A DNA stretch of 26,820 nucleotides from Rickettsiales bacterium (GCA_947425005.1 CANDYP010000007.1:1-26820), one strand, 5' to 3'; counted from the first letter of the stretch, positions 7,992 to 17,300 are shown. Numbers and translations are program-made. The notes: generated from the sequence alone by a model not told the origin.

Positions 7992-8576
7992 TTAGCAAGA
8001 TCCTTTGGTGAAAATCGTCGTGTTTTTGATTCTGATTTGTCCCGGGGCGATGCCAAAAAAATCCTGTCTTGTAAAATTATTTGCTGCGAAAAAATCAAAA
8101 ATCTTTTGGTAATTTTTTCTTTCGGAATCGTCTAAGATGATTGACCCGCCTGCCTTCAGAGCGGTGATCGAATTTGTTGCGCACTGAAATCTTTTGAGTG
8201 AATCAACGATGATGAGGTCGAATTTTTGTCCGGAATTTTTGGGAAAATTTTCGTAGTTGACGTTGGTGAGCCCGTCTTCCATTAAATTAATCTCGACGTT
8301 ACGGCATTGTTGCGAAAGCTTAGAGTTAGTGATTCCAAGCCATCTCGGATTTGTCTCCAGACCCACAACTTTTTTTACTCTTTTACTAAAAAACAAAGTC
8401 GAGGCGCCGCAGCCAAATTCAAAAATTTCGTGATTTTTGTTGAGATTATTTTTGAGGAATTCAATTGCCGGATAAGTCATCCACGGCACTGGGTCGCCAG
8501 CGTCATCTTGTGAAAAGCCCTCGAGAAAAGATTTTTTCCAGCCGATTTTATTTTGTGTGAATTGTTCTCTGAACAT
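7992..8576 (-). CDS. SAM-dependent methyltransferase-like protein
   Basis: The 194-residue protein has the class I methyltransferase pattern: motif I FEFGCGAS (52-59), an acidic residue ending beta-2 (VGLETNP, 71-77), and motif IV/post-I FDLIIVDS (119-126) followed by GGSIILDDSER (143-153). The substrate is unknown. The N-terminal stretch (GWKKSFLEGF, PWMTYPAIEFL) resembles small stand-alone methyltransferases found in surface polysaccharide or glycosylation loci. It lies downstream of an rmlB-type gene on the same strand, which fits sugar or lipid-linked modification; that link is inference. Its start codon touches a 157-bp palindromic element, so no ordinary leader or ribosome-binding site precedes it. 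Confidence 0.72.
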   Translation of the reverse strand: MFREQFTQNKIGWKKSFLEGFSQDDAGDPVPWMTYPAIEFLKNNLNKNHEIFEFGCGASTLFFSKRVKKVVGLETNPRWLGITNSKLSQQCRNVEINLMEDGLTNVNYENFPKNSGQKFDLIIVDSLKRFQCATNSITALKAGGSIILDDSERKNYQKIFDFFAANNFTRQDFFGIAPGQIRIKNTTIFTKGSC

Positions 8577-8732
8577 TAGACGCCGTTAGCCAATTAATTT
8601 GATTCCATATCTCGTCCTATTTTTTGGTAAAATTTTTCAAAATATATCCAGATATTTATCAAAATTTTACCAAAAAAAGCGCTCAAAATATGCCAAAATC
8701 TGAAATAAAATTAATTGGCTAACGGTGTCTAA
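8576..8732. repeat. 157-bp palindromic element between two genes
   Basis: Inverted terminal arms of 32 bases (8576-8607 and 8701-8732) match at 29 of 32 positions, starting TTAGAC-G/A-CCGTTAGCC. Nested inside is a perfect 17-bp inverted repeat (8620-8636 with 8661-8677; TTTTTTGGTAAAATTTT). The element fills the whole gap between the rmlB-like gene and the methyltransferase: its right arm supplies the TAG stop codon of the former, and its left edge shares a base with the start codon of the latter. No coding capacity. It resembles a MITE or a Rickettsia-type palindromic element; family membership cannot be tested here. Confidence 0.75.
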
Positions 8733-9727
8733 TTATTTTGCAAATACCAGGTGACGGTTTCTTGCAATCTTTCGGAAAATTCTTTGGCAGGTTTAAATCC
8801 GAAAGCCTTTTCAACCTTGCTGTTGCTGATGGCATAGCGTTGATCATGACCAAGGCGGTCAGTCACAAAAGTGATTTGTTTCGTGTAAGAAGTGCCGTCC
8901 GACTTTGGTTTTATTTGGTCTAGGATTTGGCAGATTGCGTTAGCCAGCTCAATATTTTCTTTTTCGCAGTTGCCGCCAAAGCAATAAGTTTGTCCCGCCA
9001 AACCTTCTTGAAGAGCCAGATATATGCCGTCAGCATGATCTTTAACAAAAATCCAATCGCGAATATTTTTACCATTGCCATAAATAGGAATTATTTTGTT
9101 TGAGATTGCGGAGGAAATTACGGTTGGAATAAATTTTTCGCAATGTTGGTGCGGGCCAAAATTATTTGAACAATTTGTGGTGATTGTGGGAAGTCCGTAG
9201 GTTTCAAACCAAGCGCGCACCAGATGGTCGGAAGCGGCTTTGGAAGCGGAGTAAGGCGAGTTTGGTTTGTAGGGATTTTCTTCGGAAAATTTTGGATCGG
9301 TTAAAGAAAGTGAGCCGTAAACTTCGTCGGTTGAAATGTGTAAAAAGCGGAATTGCGATTTTTTTTCTTCACTTAAATTTTGAAAATAAGAAAGAGCGCA
9401 GGCGAGCAAATTGTAAGTGCCGACGATGTTGGTTTGAATAAAACTTTCCGGTGCTTTGATGGAATTATCGACGTGAGATTCGGCGGCAAAATTGATCAGG
9501 AAATCAATTTTTTCTTCGCTCAAAATTTTGGCAACTAAAGCAGAATCACAGATGTCACCTTGGATGAGTTTGAAATTGGGATTTTCTTCAACTGCTTGCA
9601 GATTTTTTAGATTGGCGGCGTAGGTAAGTTTGTCGAGAACGATTGCTTTGTGACCTAGAGCGCAAACCTTTTCAACGAAATGACTTCCGATAAAACCCGC
9701 GCCTCCGGTGATGAGAAAATGAGACAT
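8729..9727 (-). CDS. rmlB: dTDP-glucose 4,6-dehydratase
   Basis: RmlB converts dTDP-glucose to dTDP-4-keto-6-deoxyglucose, a precursor of rhamnose and other deoxysugars for surface glycans. The 332 residues form an extended short-chain dehydrogenase: NAD-binding GGAGFIG (8-14), the dehydratase-specific catalytic STDEVYG (132-138, with Thr133, Asp134, Glu135), and YSASK (Tyr159, Lys163). Later motifs NCSNNFGPHQ, GNGKNIRDWIFVKDH and DRLGHDQRYAI are diagnostic of the family. No rmlA, rmlC or rmlD is adjacent. The downstream palindromic element supplies the stop codon, so the C terminus may have been altered by insertion. Confidence 0.94.
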   Translation of the reverse strand: MSHFLITGGAGFIGSHFVEKVCALGHKAIVLDKLTYAANLKNLQAVEENPNFKLIQGDICDSALVAKILSEEKIDFLINFAAESHVDNSIKAPESFIQTNIVGTYNLLACALSYFQNLSEEKKSQFRFLHISTDEVYGSLSLTDPKFSEENPYKPNSPYSASKAASDHLVRAWFETYGLPTITTNCSNNFGPHQHCEKFIPTVISSAISNKIIPIYGNGKNIRDWIFVKDHADGIYLALQEGLAGQTYCFGGNCEKENIELANAICQILDQIKPKSDGTSYTKQITFVTDRLGHDQRYAISNSKVEKAFGFKPAKEFSERLQETVTWYLQNN

Positions 9728-9808
9728 TTAGAAATGTTGAATTGATGATAAAAATGAATGGTTTTAGCTTAACTGGCTCAGTAAATTTTAAAGCAAATTT
9801 TTCAAAAT

Positions 9809-10924
9809 ATGTTTCGTAAAAATAAATTTTTCCTGATTGTTTTTTCTGTGATGGTGATGGCGTTGCAAAATGCCTCTGCCCTTGCCGGTACATTTGATTT
9901 GGGAATTTTTAAATCAAAAAGACCTTACCTTTACATCGTGGGATCGTCCACGGTTTCACCTTTCATGTCGACCATTTCAGAAGAATTTAGCCGTAATCAG
10001 AATTTAAAAAAACCCGCCGACGAGTCGAAAGATGTTAAGATGTGCGTAACTCCGGTGGTAGAGTCAACCGGCAGCACCAGCGGCTTTCAAATGTTTTGCG
10101 GCGGAGTTGGTTACGGATATCCAGACTTCGTCAGCGCGTCACGATTGATGAAAGAAAATGAATTAGAAAATTGTCACCACAATGGCGTGAAAGAAATTGC
10201 CGAAATCAAAATCGGTTACGACGGCATTGTGTTTGGAAATGTTGTCACCAGCAAAAAAATTAAGCTGACTAAAGAGCAGGTTTTTTTGGCTTTGGCAGAA
10301 AAAGTTTACGACAACAAGAAGGGTAGATTGATCAACAATCCTTACCAAACCTGGAATCAAATTAGTGCGAATTTGCCGAAAACTAAAATCGTGGTGTACG
10401 GCCCACCGCTTACTTCGGGGACACGTGATGTTTTTGCTGACATCGTGCTGGAAGACGTCTGTTTTATGAAAAAAGAGTTTGTGGAAGCCTATCCGGATAG
10501 AGAGGTGAGAAGGCGCCAATGCCACAAAATTAGAAGTGATGGGCAGTTCGTAGAATCGGGGGAAAATGACAATTTAATCATCCAACATCTTAGAGAAAAT
10601 CCGGACGCTTTTGGAATTTTTGGCTTCAATTTTTTGGTGGCGAATCAAAAAACAATTCAAGCCTCAAGCATCGATGGTATCGTGCCAACCTTTGACACCA
10701 TTGCTTCCAAGAAGTATGAACTTTCCCGTCCGCTTTTTGTTTATTTTAAAAAAGAGCATCTGAAATTGATGCCGGAAATGAGTGAGTTCATTGAAGAAAT
10801 TGTTAGCGACGAAACTCTTGGAAGCAGAGGATATCTACTCCACAGCGGCCTTATTTCTTTGAGTGATTCTGAATTAAAACAAATCAGAAAAAATATTTTG
10901 GCTCAGTTGCAAAATGATAAATAA
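9809..10924 (+). CDS. PstS-like phosphate-binding periplasmic protein
   Basis: This 371-residue protein has a cleavable signal peptide (about 1-27, ending ASALAG). It then has the start of a PstS-type solute-binding fold, YIVGSSTVSPFMSTISEEF (in outline 43-61), with the SSTV loop that contacts phosphate. ESTGSTSGFQMFCGG and TSGTRDVFADIV further on are the other ligand loops of this family. The related PstS protein delivers phosphate to the PstCAB importer. No pstCAB, phoU or phoB is nearby, and the gene overlaps a lipoprotein gene by 11 bases, so it could serve as a sensor or an alternative binding protein instead. Family assignment is good; ligand and role are inferred. Confidence 0.82.
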   Translation: MFRKNKFFLIVFSVMVMALQNASALAGTFDLGIFKSKRPYLYIVGSSTVSPFMSTISEEFSRNQNLKKPADESKDVKMCVTPVVESTGSTSGFQMFCGGVGYGYPDFVSASRLMKENELENCHHNGVKEIAEIKIGYDGIVFGNVVTSKKIKLTKEQVFLALAEKVYDNKKGRLINNPYQTWNQISANLPKTKIVVYGPPLTSGTRDVFADIVLEDVCFMKKEFVEAYPDREVRRRQCHKIRSDGQFVESGENDNLIIQHLRENPDAFGIFGFNFLVANQKTIQASSIDGIVPTFDTIASKKYELSRPLFVYFKKEHLKLMPEMSEFIEEIVSDETLGSRGYLLHSGLISLSDSELKQIRKNILAQLQNDK

Positions 10925-11516
10925 AAAATTTCTTACGAATCTGTTACTGTGTTTAAGCCTACTGCTGCAGTCTTCCTGCATTACAAAATTTATTTGGGGC
11001 GACAAAAGCTACAACGAAGAGATCGAGCAATTTTTCGTCGGCGCGGATGGCAGATACATCGCGATGATTGGCACGCACTACCACTACATCTTCACCGATA
11101 ATTCCGGCTTGTTGAGAAATATTTTGTCGCTGAATCAAAAATCGGTTTTGGTAGTTAATCAGGAAAAAACCCATCTCAAGCTGAGCGCGAATAACGATGT
11201 GGCCGGGGAGTTGGTTTTGGAAGGGCCAGCTAGCGTACTCCCGCGCGAGGATATTAAAGCTTTGAGGTCTTGGGGTTTTATTCCGGATCGTAACGATGTG
11301 ATGTCGGTAAAAATTATACTTTCGGGCAGAAGGTACGCGCCAAGATATTTGGGGCCGAATCCGGCGAAGCTTAATGAGCCTTACAACATCAAGGTTTATT
11401 ACCACGATTCTAACGTGGTGAAGGATGTGGGGAAAGTTGCTGTGACGCCGATTGCGATCACTTTGGATGCGGTGCTGCTGATTGGGAAGATTGTGGTGGC
11501 GCCACTAACTTTATAA
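10914..11516 (+). CDS. Small predicted lipoprotein, unknown function
   Basis: I do not recognise the family firmly. The 200-residue product has a signal peptide rich in Leu and a lipobox LQSSC with Cys22 as the lipid-modified residue. The body is beta-rich with alternating hydrophobic residues (GRYIAMIGTHYHYIFTD, then VLVVNQEKTHLKLS). The C terminus has a hydrophobic stretch VGKVAVTPIAITLDAVLLIG that loosely recalls YceK/YidQ-type lipoproteins. The start lies inside the end of the PstS-like gene in another frame (11-base overlap), so the two are probably co-translated. Confidence 0.7.
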   Translation: MINKKFLTNLLLCLSLLLQSSCITKFIWGDKSYNEEIEQFFVGADGRYIAMIGTHYHYIFTDNSGLLRNILSLNQKSVLVVNQEKTHLKLSANNDVAGELVLEGPASVLPREDIKALRSWGFIPDRNDVMSVKIILSGRRYAPRYLGPNPAKLNEPYNIKVYYHDSNVVKDVGKVAVTPIAITLDAVLLIGKIVVAPLTL

Positions 11517-11519
11517 ATT

Positions 11520-12620
11520 TTACGCCAAAAACTCTGCCAAAACTTTTTTAAAATCTTCCAAAGCCACTGATTTTTTTATCACGGCGCTGCCGATTTTTTC
11601 GAGCAGAATAAAAGTTAAATTCCCGCCTTCGTTTTTCTTATCTTTGTAGAGATGTCTGATCAGATTTTCTTGATCCCAGTGAGTTCTGATTTTTTTCGGA
11701 TTAGTCTCGAAGCCGCACTTTTCTAAGTGAGATTTGATTTTAGAAAAATCATTTTCGCCAATCATTCCAAAATTAAGCGACATTTTCGCAGCCATTAACA
11801 TTCCTAAAGCGACCGCTTCGCCGTGTAAAATTTCGGCCGAGTAATTGGTTTCGGTTTCGAAGATGTGTCCAAAAGTGTGGCCGAAATTTAGCAAGGCGCG
11901 ACAGCCATTTTCTGTTTCATCTTGCGAGACAATTTCAGCTTTGGATTGGCAAGATTTTGTGATGATTTTTGTTAAAGCTTCGACATCGCCATCAAAAATT
12001 TTTTGATAATTTTCAGTGAGAAAAATGAAGAAATCGCGATCTTGAATGAGGCCGTATTTCACCACTTCGGCGTAGCCGGATCTGATTTCCCGGGCGGGCA
12101 AAGTTTTTAGAAAATTCAAATCACAAATTACTAATTGCGGTTGGTAGAAGCTGCCGACGAGGTTTTTGCCGGACTTGCTGTTGATTGCGGTTTTGCCGCC
12201 GACTGAACTGTCGACTGCGGCGAGCAAGGTTGTCGGAATTTGAATGAAGTCAATTCCGCGCAATAAAATTGAAGCGATGAAGCCGGATAAGTCACCAATG
12301 ACGCCGCCGCCAAAAGCGATGATCAGAGATTTGCGGTCAATTCCTTTGGCCAAAATTTCTTCGCAGATTTGCTCTAAAGATTGAAAAGATTTTGTTTGTT
12401 CGCCGGCATCGGTCGCGACAATTTCTGTGGCAATTTTTGATTTTTCTAAAACTTCCTCAAGCCTTGATAAATGGCGCTTCGCAACATTAGTGTCGGTGAT
12501 AATAAAAATTTTGCTGTAGTTTTTTTGATCTAAAAATTCGGTTAAATTTTCGATCGAATCGGGCCCGATTACGATGTTGTAACTTCTTTGATTTAAATTA
12601 ACGCGAATGTCATTTTTCAT
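11520..12620 (-). CDS. aroB: 3-dehydroquinate synthase
   Basis: AroB is the second shikimate-pathway enzyme, cyclising DAHP to 3-dehydroquinate with bound NAD and a divalent metal. The start at 12620 (MKNDIRVNLN) gives 366 residues, the normal size. It overlaps the aroK stop in an ATGA arrangement, indicating translational coupling. The frame stays open upstream but only as an antiparallel reading of aroK. NAD-binding GGGVIGD is at 104-110, and IPTTLLAAVDSSVGGKTAIN follows in outline (128-147). Metal ligands are Glu185, His248 and His266 (YAEVVKYG, FGHTFGH, ILHGE). Confidence 0.97.
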   Translation of the reverse strand: MKNDIRVNLNQRSYNIVIGPDSIENLTEFLDQKNYSKIFIITDTNVAKRHLSRLEEVLEKSKIATEIVATDAGEQTKSFQSLEQICEEILAKGIDRKSLIIAFGGGVIGDLSGFIASILLRGIDFIQIPTTLLAAVDSSVGGKTAINSKSGKNLVGSFYQPQLVICDLNFLKTLPAREIRSGYAEVVKYGLIQDRDFFIFLTENYQKIFDGDVEALTKIITKSCQSKAEIVSQDETENGCRALLNFGHTFGHIFETETNYSAEILHGEAVALGMLMAAKMSLNFGMIGENDFSKIKSHLEKCGFETNPKKIRTHWDQENLIRHLYKDKKNEGGNLTFILLEKIGSAVIKKSVALEDFKKVLAEFLA

Positions 12621-13135
12621 GCTGTTTTCTGTTTTAAATATTTGATGATTTTCTTGATTATCACTTCGTGACCTTCTTCGCCGGTGTCGAACTTCAAATG
12701 GCACTCGGCGTAGATTGGGTATCTTTTTTTCGCCAATTCTTCGAGAGTTTTTCTTTTGTCAGTTTGATTTAAAAGTGGGCGATTAGTTTTTCGTCCGATG
12801 CGATGCAAAATGGTGTTAATCGAAGCACTGATCCACACCACAGTAGATTTTTCTTTAAGAGTTTTTCTGACGTCATCATCGATGAAAGAGCCACCACCAA
12901 GAGACAGCACGATATTTTCATCGCGCGAAACTATTTCTTCGATCAAATTTTTTTCAATTTGGCGAAAATATTTTTCACCATTTTCTTCAAAAATTTTGTT
13001 GATGGTTTTTCTTTCGCGATCTTCAATTTCTTGGTCGGAATCGATAAAATAATATCCTAAAGCATCAGCTAATTTTGCACCCAAAGTGCTTTTGCCGACC
13101 CCCATTAGACCAATGATGGCAATGATTTTTTTCAT
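12617..13135 (-). CDS. aroK: Shikimate kinase
   Basis: Shikimate kinase phosphorylates shikimate at the 3-hydroxyl with ATP. The 172-residue protein has Walker A GLMGVGKST (9-17), the shikimate-binding Asp34 in FIDSD, Arg58 in FRQIE, the GGG loop at 80-82, and a lid with RIGRKTNRPLL (in outline 112-122). It is the first gene of an aroK-aroB pair, the standard order for these two enzymes. The gene diverges from the Bax-inhibitor-1 family gene across a ~247-base gap. Confidence 0.96.
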   Translation of the reverse strand: MKKIIAIIGLMGVGKSTLGAKLADALGYYFIDSDQEIEDRERKTINKIFEENGEKYFRQIEKNLIEEIVSRDENIVLSLGGGSFIDDDVRKTLKEKSTVVWISASINTILHRIGRKTNRPLLNQTDKRKTLEELAKKRYPIYAECHLKFDTGEEGHEVIIKKIIKYLKQKTA

Positions 13136-13224
13136 TGTGAGTTTAAGTAGATGAGGTTTTGAACAGCTCTTCAGGACGGGTTCTGAAAATTATCTCGCGA
13201 ATTAAATATTCATGAAACAAAGTC

Positions 13225-13253
13225 TTGATTCTGCTGGAGCTGAAACTTAAATT
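13225..13253 (+). promoter_or_regulatory. Candidate promoter for the BI-1 family gene
   Basis: TTGATT (13225-13230), a 17-base spacer and TAAATT (13248-13253) form a plausible sigma-70 type promoter about 130 bases before the coding start. The same -10 hexamer occurs in the candidate tRNA-His promoter. Confidence 0.4.
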
Positions 13254-13281
13254 TTCCCGCATAAATTTCTCGGATTTTTCG

Positions 13282-13317
13282 CAGGGAAATTGTCAGGGAA
13301 ATTGTCAGGGAAATTAT
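13282..13317 (+). repeat. Three tandem 12-base units in a leader
   Basis: CAGGGAAATTGT occurs at 13282-13293 and again at 13294-13305, followed by a third, imperfect copy (CAGGGAAATTAT, 13306-13317). The array falls between the predicted promoter and start codon of the Bax-inhibitor-1 family gene. The surrounding gap (13136-13382) holds no convincing gene. Confidence 0.75.
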
Positions 13318-13382
13318 GAAATTAGGTTCTTAAATCAAGCTTCTTGTCCCGCCTTTCAATCAAATTTTGGAGATATAAAAAG

Positions 13383-14108
13383 ATGGCAAACTTCATTAAT
13401 AACAAGTCTTCTTTTGCTTCTTCAGCTGCTGCTGGAGTTTCCTACGATGTAGGTCTCAGAGCATACATGATGCAAGTTTACAACTTCATGGGTATCGCTT
13501 TGGGAATTTCCGGACTCGTGGCATTTCTAACTGCTAGCTCTCCGGTTTTGATGTCAGCTTTATTTGGCACCCCACTTTCTTGGGTTGTGATGTTCGCTCC
13601 TCTAGTATTCGTCTTCTTTTTTGGTTACAAATTATCTTCAATGACTCCCGAAGCAGCTAGAAATTATCTGTGGGTTTTCGCGGGATTAATGGGTCTTTCT
13701 CTTTCCACAATTTTCGTCATTTACACCGGCACCAGTATTGCCCGAGCGTTCTTCATCAGTGCCACCACTTTTGGCTTGACCAGTCTTTACGGTTACACCA
13801 CTAAAAAAGATTTAACCGCCCTCGGATCTTTCATGATGATGGGTTTGATCGGCTTGTTAATCGCATCTCTTTTTAACATCTTCTTGCAAAGTTCTGCTTT
13901 CCAGTTCGCTACATCAGTTATCGGTGTATTAATTTTTACCGGCCTTACCGCTTACGATTCTCAAAGAATTAAACAAATGTATTACCACTCTTCTGGAAAT
14001 GCTGCCATGGCTTCCAAGATGGCAGTAATGGGCGCACTAAGCCTTTACATGGATTTCATCAATTTGTTCATGATGATGCTAAGCTTGACCGGTGACAGAA
14101 AAAATTAA
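13383..14108 (+). CDS. Bax inhibitor-1/YccA family membrane protein
   Basis: This 241-residue polytopic inner-membrane protein belongs to the Bax inhibitor-1 (UPF0005) family, whose bacterial members include YccA (a modulator of FtsH) and the calcium-leak channel YetJ. The start at 13383 is preferred because GGAG (13369-13372) precedes it and the soluble N terminus MANFINNKSSF is typical; an upstream in-frame ATG at 13344 has no such signal. Seven hydrophobic helices run from about 33 to 230. The family-typical end is present: YDSQRIKQMYYH, then MGALSLYMDFINLFMMML, with the conserved Asp pair near the last helices. A strong terminator follows. Confidence 0.93.
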   Translation: MANFINNKSSFASSAAAGVSYDVGLRAYMMQVYNFMGIALGISGLVAFLTASSPVLMSALFGTPLSWVVMFAPLVFVFFFGYKLSSMTPEAARNYLWVFAGLMGLSLSTIFVIYTGTSIARAFFISATTFGLTSLYGYTTKKDLTALGSFMMMGLIGLLIASLFNIFLQSSAFQFATSVIGVLIFTGLTAYDSQRIKQMYYHSSGNAAMASKMAVMGALSLYMDFINLFMMMLSLTGDRKN

Positions 14109-14134
14109 TCGAAAATAATTTAAAAATGTTTTGC

Positions 14135-14169
14135 AGCGGCCTCTGTTTTTGAGAGGCCGCTTTAGTTTT
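14135..14169 (+). terminator. Rho-independent terminator of the BI-1 family gene
   Basis: AGCGGCCTCT (14135-14144) and AGAGGCCGCT (14152-14161) make a perfect 10-bp GC-rich stem with a 7-base loop, followed by TTAGTTTTG. It lies 27 bases after the stop codon. It is the clearest intrinsic terminator in the window. Confidence 0.9.
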
Positions 14170-14249
14170 GTGTGAAGGCTTTTGCGCCTTCCAAATTATT
14201 TGCAATCTCGTCGTGCCAAATTTAGTTTCCACGACCATTTTGTGCATTA

Positions 14250-14337
14250 GCCTGCGTGATGGAATGGTAGACATAACGGACTTAAAATCCGTGGAGCTTC
14301 AACGCTCTTGCCGGTTCAAGTCCGGCCGCAGGTACCA
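14250..14337 (+). tRNA. tRNA-Leu(TAA)
   Basis: A class II tRNA. Acceptor GCCTGCG pairs with CGCAGGT (one G-T pair), the anticodon stem is ACGGA/TCCGT, and the loop is CTTAAAA with anticodon TAA at 14283-14285. A long variable arm follows, then the T-loop GGTTCAAGTCC, discriminator A (14334) and encoded CCA (14335-14337). It reads UUA codons. A weak promoter candidate (TTGCAA 14200-14205, 17 bases, TAGTTT) lies upstream. The VirB6-like gene starts 62 bases downstream. Confidence 0.96.
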
Positions 14338-14399
14338 CTTCTTCTTCTCCTGTCGCAATCAGAGCGACATGTTTTTCAATCCCTACTTCCTCCCGGTCG

Positions 14400-17300
14400 A
14401 TGAATTTAGCGAAAAAATTAGCTAAGGTTTTTAGTCTGATTTTTTTGGCTGTTTCTGTTGCGTCTTGCGATAAAGGCTGCGTCCAATCTGATGAGTTTGA
14501 TAACGAAATAACGACCATCAATTCCAATCCCGTTCAAGATGGCATCCAAGGAAATTACCCCAATCAAGTTGCGGGCTGGCACGACACCGGTCTTAAGTTA
14601 AATGGCGAAAAAATTGTTCTCCAAGTTTCCGGAGCTTGGACTCCGTGGTATGGCGACGATGATTCCGGAAGCGACACAGCATTAAGAAATGCTCCTGCTT
14701 GCGGCTTCGGCAATACCGGCACAGCTGCAGCGCTAAATTTTTGTGCCAAGAATGCCACTTCGCCAAATTGCATATGTTACTTGAACCAGACTCCGGCTGT
14801 AGAAAGAGACTATTCAGATCAAGCCATCAGCTGCTCTGACTCTGCCAATCAGAACGATCCCAACAAATGCAGCTGCACTCAGCAATACGGAGCAGCCACC
14901 GATTACGGTGTTTACCATTTCCCACTCAGCCAGGTTGATAAAAACCAAGTACCAAAAGTTCCGGATGACCAAGTTCCTTGCAAATACACCAAGGGCATGG
15001 GGCTTTATCTTGGTGTGTTTGGAAACTCGGGCAACGTTTCTCCGCTGCGAGCTTACCACTTATTTTCCGAAGTAGAAATTTGTAACGTAAGACGAGACGT
15101 TAATAACAAATGCTTGGATGACAGCGGTCGGGACGTAACCCAATATATTTTTACCAGCGCGAATGACCGAACTTTTGTCAAAGACGACAATATCGGCAAT
15201 ACCGGCGGAATAGATAATAACCCCGGGGGCGACACTCTTCACGCTCGCAACGAAGTGATGAAGCTGATCATTCTAGACAACTACTACAACGATAATTACG
15301 GCACTTACCAAGTTCAATTCATGAGTGGCATAGGTAAGGATCGAAATCCCGGCCTAATCGAATATTTCGTGAGATTAATCGAAGACAGCGTGATGGGTAA
15401 AGTGGATGCTGACGGTGCCAGACGTGGCGGCATCATTGAAACCATGTTTAACTCAATCGTGCGTGATTCTGGTTTTATTTCGGTCTTACAAATGGCCCTC
15501 TCAATTTACATCGCATTCTACGGCCTTGCGGTTTTGATGGGCCTTGCCGAGATCAGCAAAAAAGAATTAATGTCCCGAGCTTTAAAAGTTGGCCTCATCA
15601 TATTTTTCACCAGCGAGACCAGTTGGTACTTTTACAACAAGATCGTCGTAGGTTTCTTCAAAGACGGCATGGATTACGTGATCTCCATCTTCATGGATTT
15701 ATCCGACAGAAGCATTGATCCAACCTCTGCAATAGTATCAGCGCAGATGGATCGCGCTGCCAGCATCAGTAACGCTACAAGATTTTCTTACGTTGACCAC
15801 ATCATCGAAAAGCTGCTTTCGGTCGCCACTGCCAAGAAAATTTTCGGTTTATTTTTTGGAGTCCCGCTTTTTGGAATTATCTACATCCCAATAATTTATC
15901 TGCTGATCGGATCCTTCATTTACGTGATGCTAACTGTGGGAATGATTTACGTCGTCGCCATTACCCAGCTCGCTTTTGTTTTGGCGATGGGGCCAATTTT
16001 CATCGCCTTCACACTTTCTTCTCACACCAATGACATGTTCAAAAAATGGCTGGCTTTTGTTGGGGCCAGATCGCTGGAAATAATATTTCTGTTTCTGATC
16101 CTGTACAATTTTTTGGTGTTAATCGATCAAAACTTCACTTCGCTTTTAAGCTACAAAACCTGTTTCAAAACCGAGGCCCTTGGCGGCTTTATCGTGTTCC
16201 CAACATTGGTGGCGGAAGTTAACAGATCATTGGTTGCCTGGTTTTCAGCTTTCATCATGTTGGGTGGCCTGATCTACATCACAAAACTCATCATCGACAA
16301 GATTCCTGAACTTGCTGGCGCTCTGATTACTATTGGTGGCCAAGGAAGCACTACTGGTGCTGCACAGACAGAATTCGTAAAAAGTATGGCCGGCAGTATT
16401 GCCGGTGGCCTAATGGGTGGAGTATCTGGAGCCGCATCTACTCTAGGCGATTCATTGGGAGGTTTAGCAGCAGCTGGCTTTGCCAAGACAATGCAAGGTG
16501 CAACAGAAGTTGCACGCAGTGCGAAATCAGCAGTCCTGGGCGGCGTCACGGATGTAATGGGAAAAACTTCCGCCGGCACCGCGGCGATGAATACTGCCGG
16601 CAAAGTTTGGAGCATGTTGCCTTCTAGCCCAAGAGCCATGTATCGCAACAGCATCATCGATGCTGCAATCAGTAAGGCTAAAACAGAAGCTGTTGCTGGC
16701 GGCAAGACGGGCAAAGAATTAGACTCTGCAATCAGAGCAGCGGTGGTGCAGGCAATGCAAACCCCTACTGCCAGCAGTAAATTTTCTACCTTAAATGCCA
16801 ATCCTGGCGTCGCGGCCCTCGCCGGCATGGATATCAAAACCATCACCGACAGGATGAATCAAAAATTAGTCAATGAGCCATTGCGTGACTTCATCAAAGC
16901 CGAAGCCCAAAAAATGAAAGACTCACCAACGCCTTTGGTGGGTAAAGAGTTCCGAACAGAATTGAAAAAGAGAGCAAATGATTGGGCGGATAAAAATATT
17001 GCCGGTGGCAAAGAATCGATCAAAGGCATCATGTCCGATCGCGGCACGGTTGTGGATGGATTTAGTGCCAGCTTGAGTGGCGGAGTTGGAGTCAGCTTCA
17101 ACAACATGAAAGAATTTATTAGAGATCAGTCAGAATACAGCGCCGACCAAGCAGCAAAAGCCTTTGCCAGCAATCCAGCTGGGCAGCAAGCCTATCTTCA
17201 ACATCTGCAAGAAAATAAATTTGAAAGAGAACGCGCAAGAAAAGAAGTGTCGGATAAGGCTTGGATCAAGCCTCTGAACCAAAGCCTCAATTACGCTTAC

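Noticed and set aside
12621..12704. N-terminal extension of aroB
   Set aside because: It is the end of aroK in another frame; AroB begins at MKNDIRVNLN with an ATGA overlap.
13282..13317. CRISPR-like array
   Set aside because: The units are 12 bases and directly adjoining, with no spacers and no cas genes.
14174..14191. GAAGGC/GCCTTC hairpin as a second terminator before tRNA-Leu
   Set aside because: A 6-bp stem with no T tract, next to a much stronger terminator at 14135-14169.
14321..14337. Attachment site at the tRNA-Leu 3' end
   Set aside because: No duplicate of the tRNA 3' end was seen downstream and no integrase gene is present.
16274..16846. 190-codon hydrophobic minus-strand frame
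   Set aside because: It is a composition artefact opposite the Gly/Ala-rich part of the VirB6-like gene.
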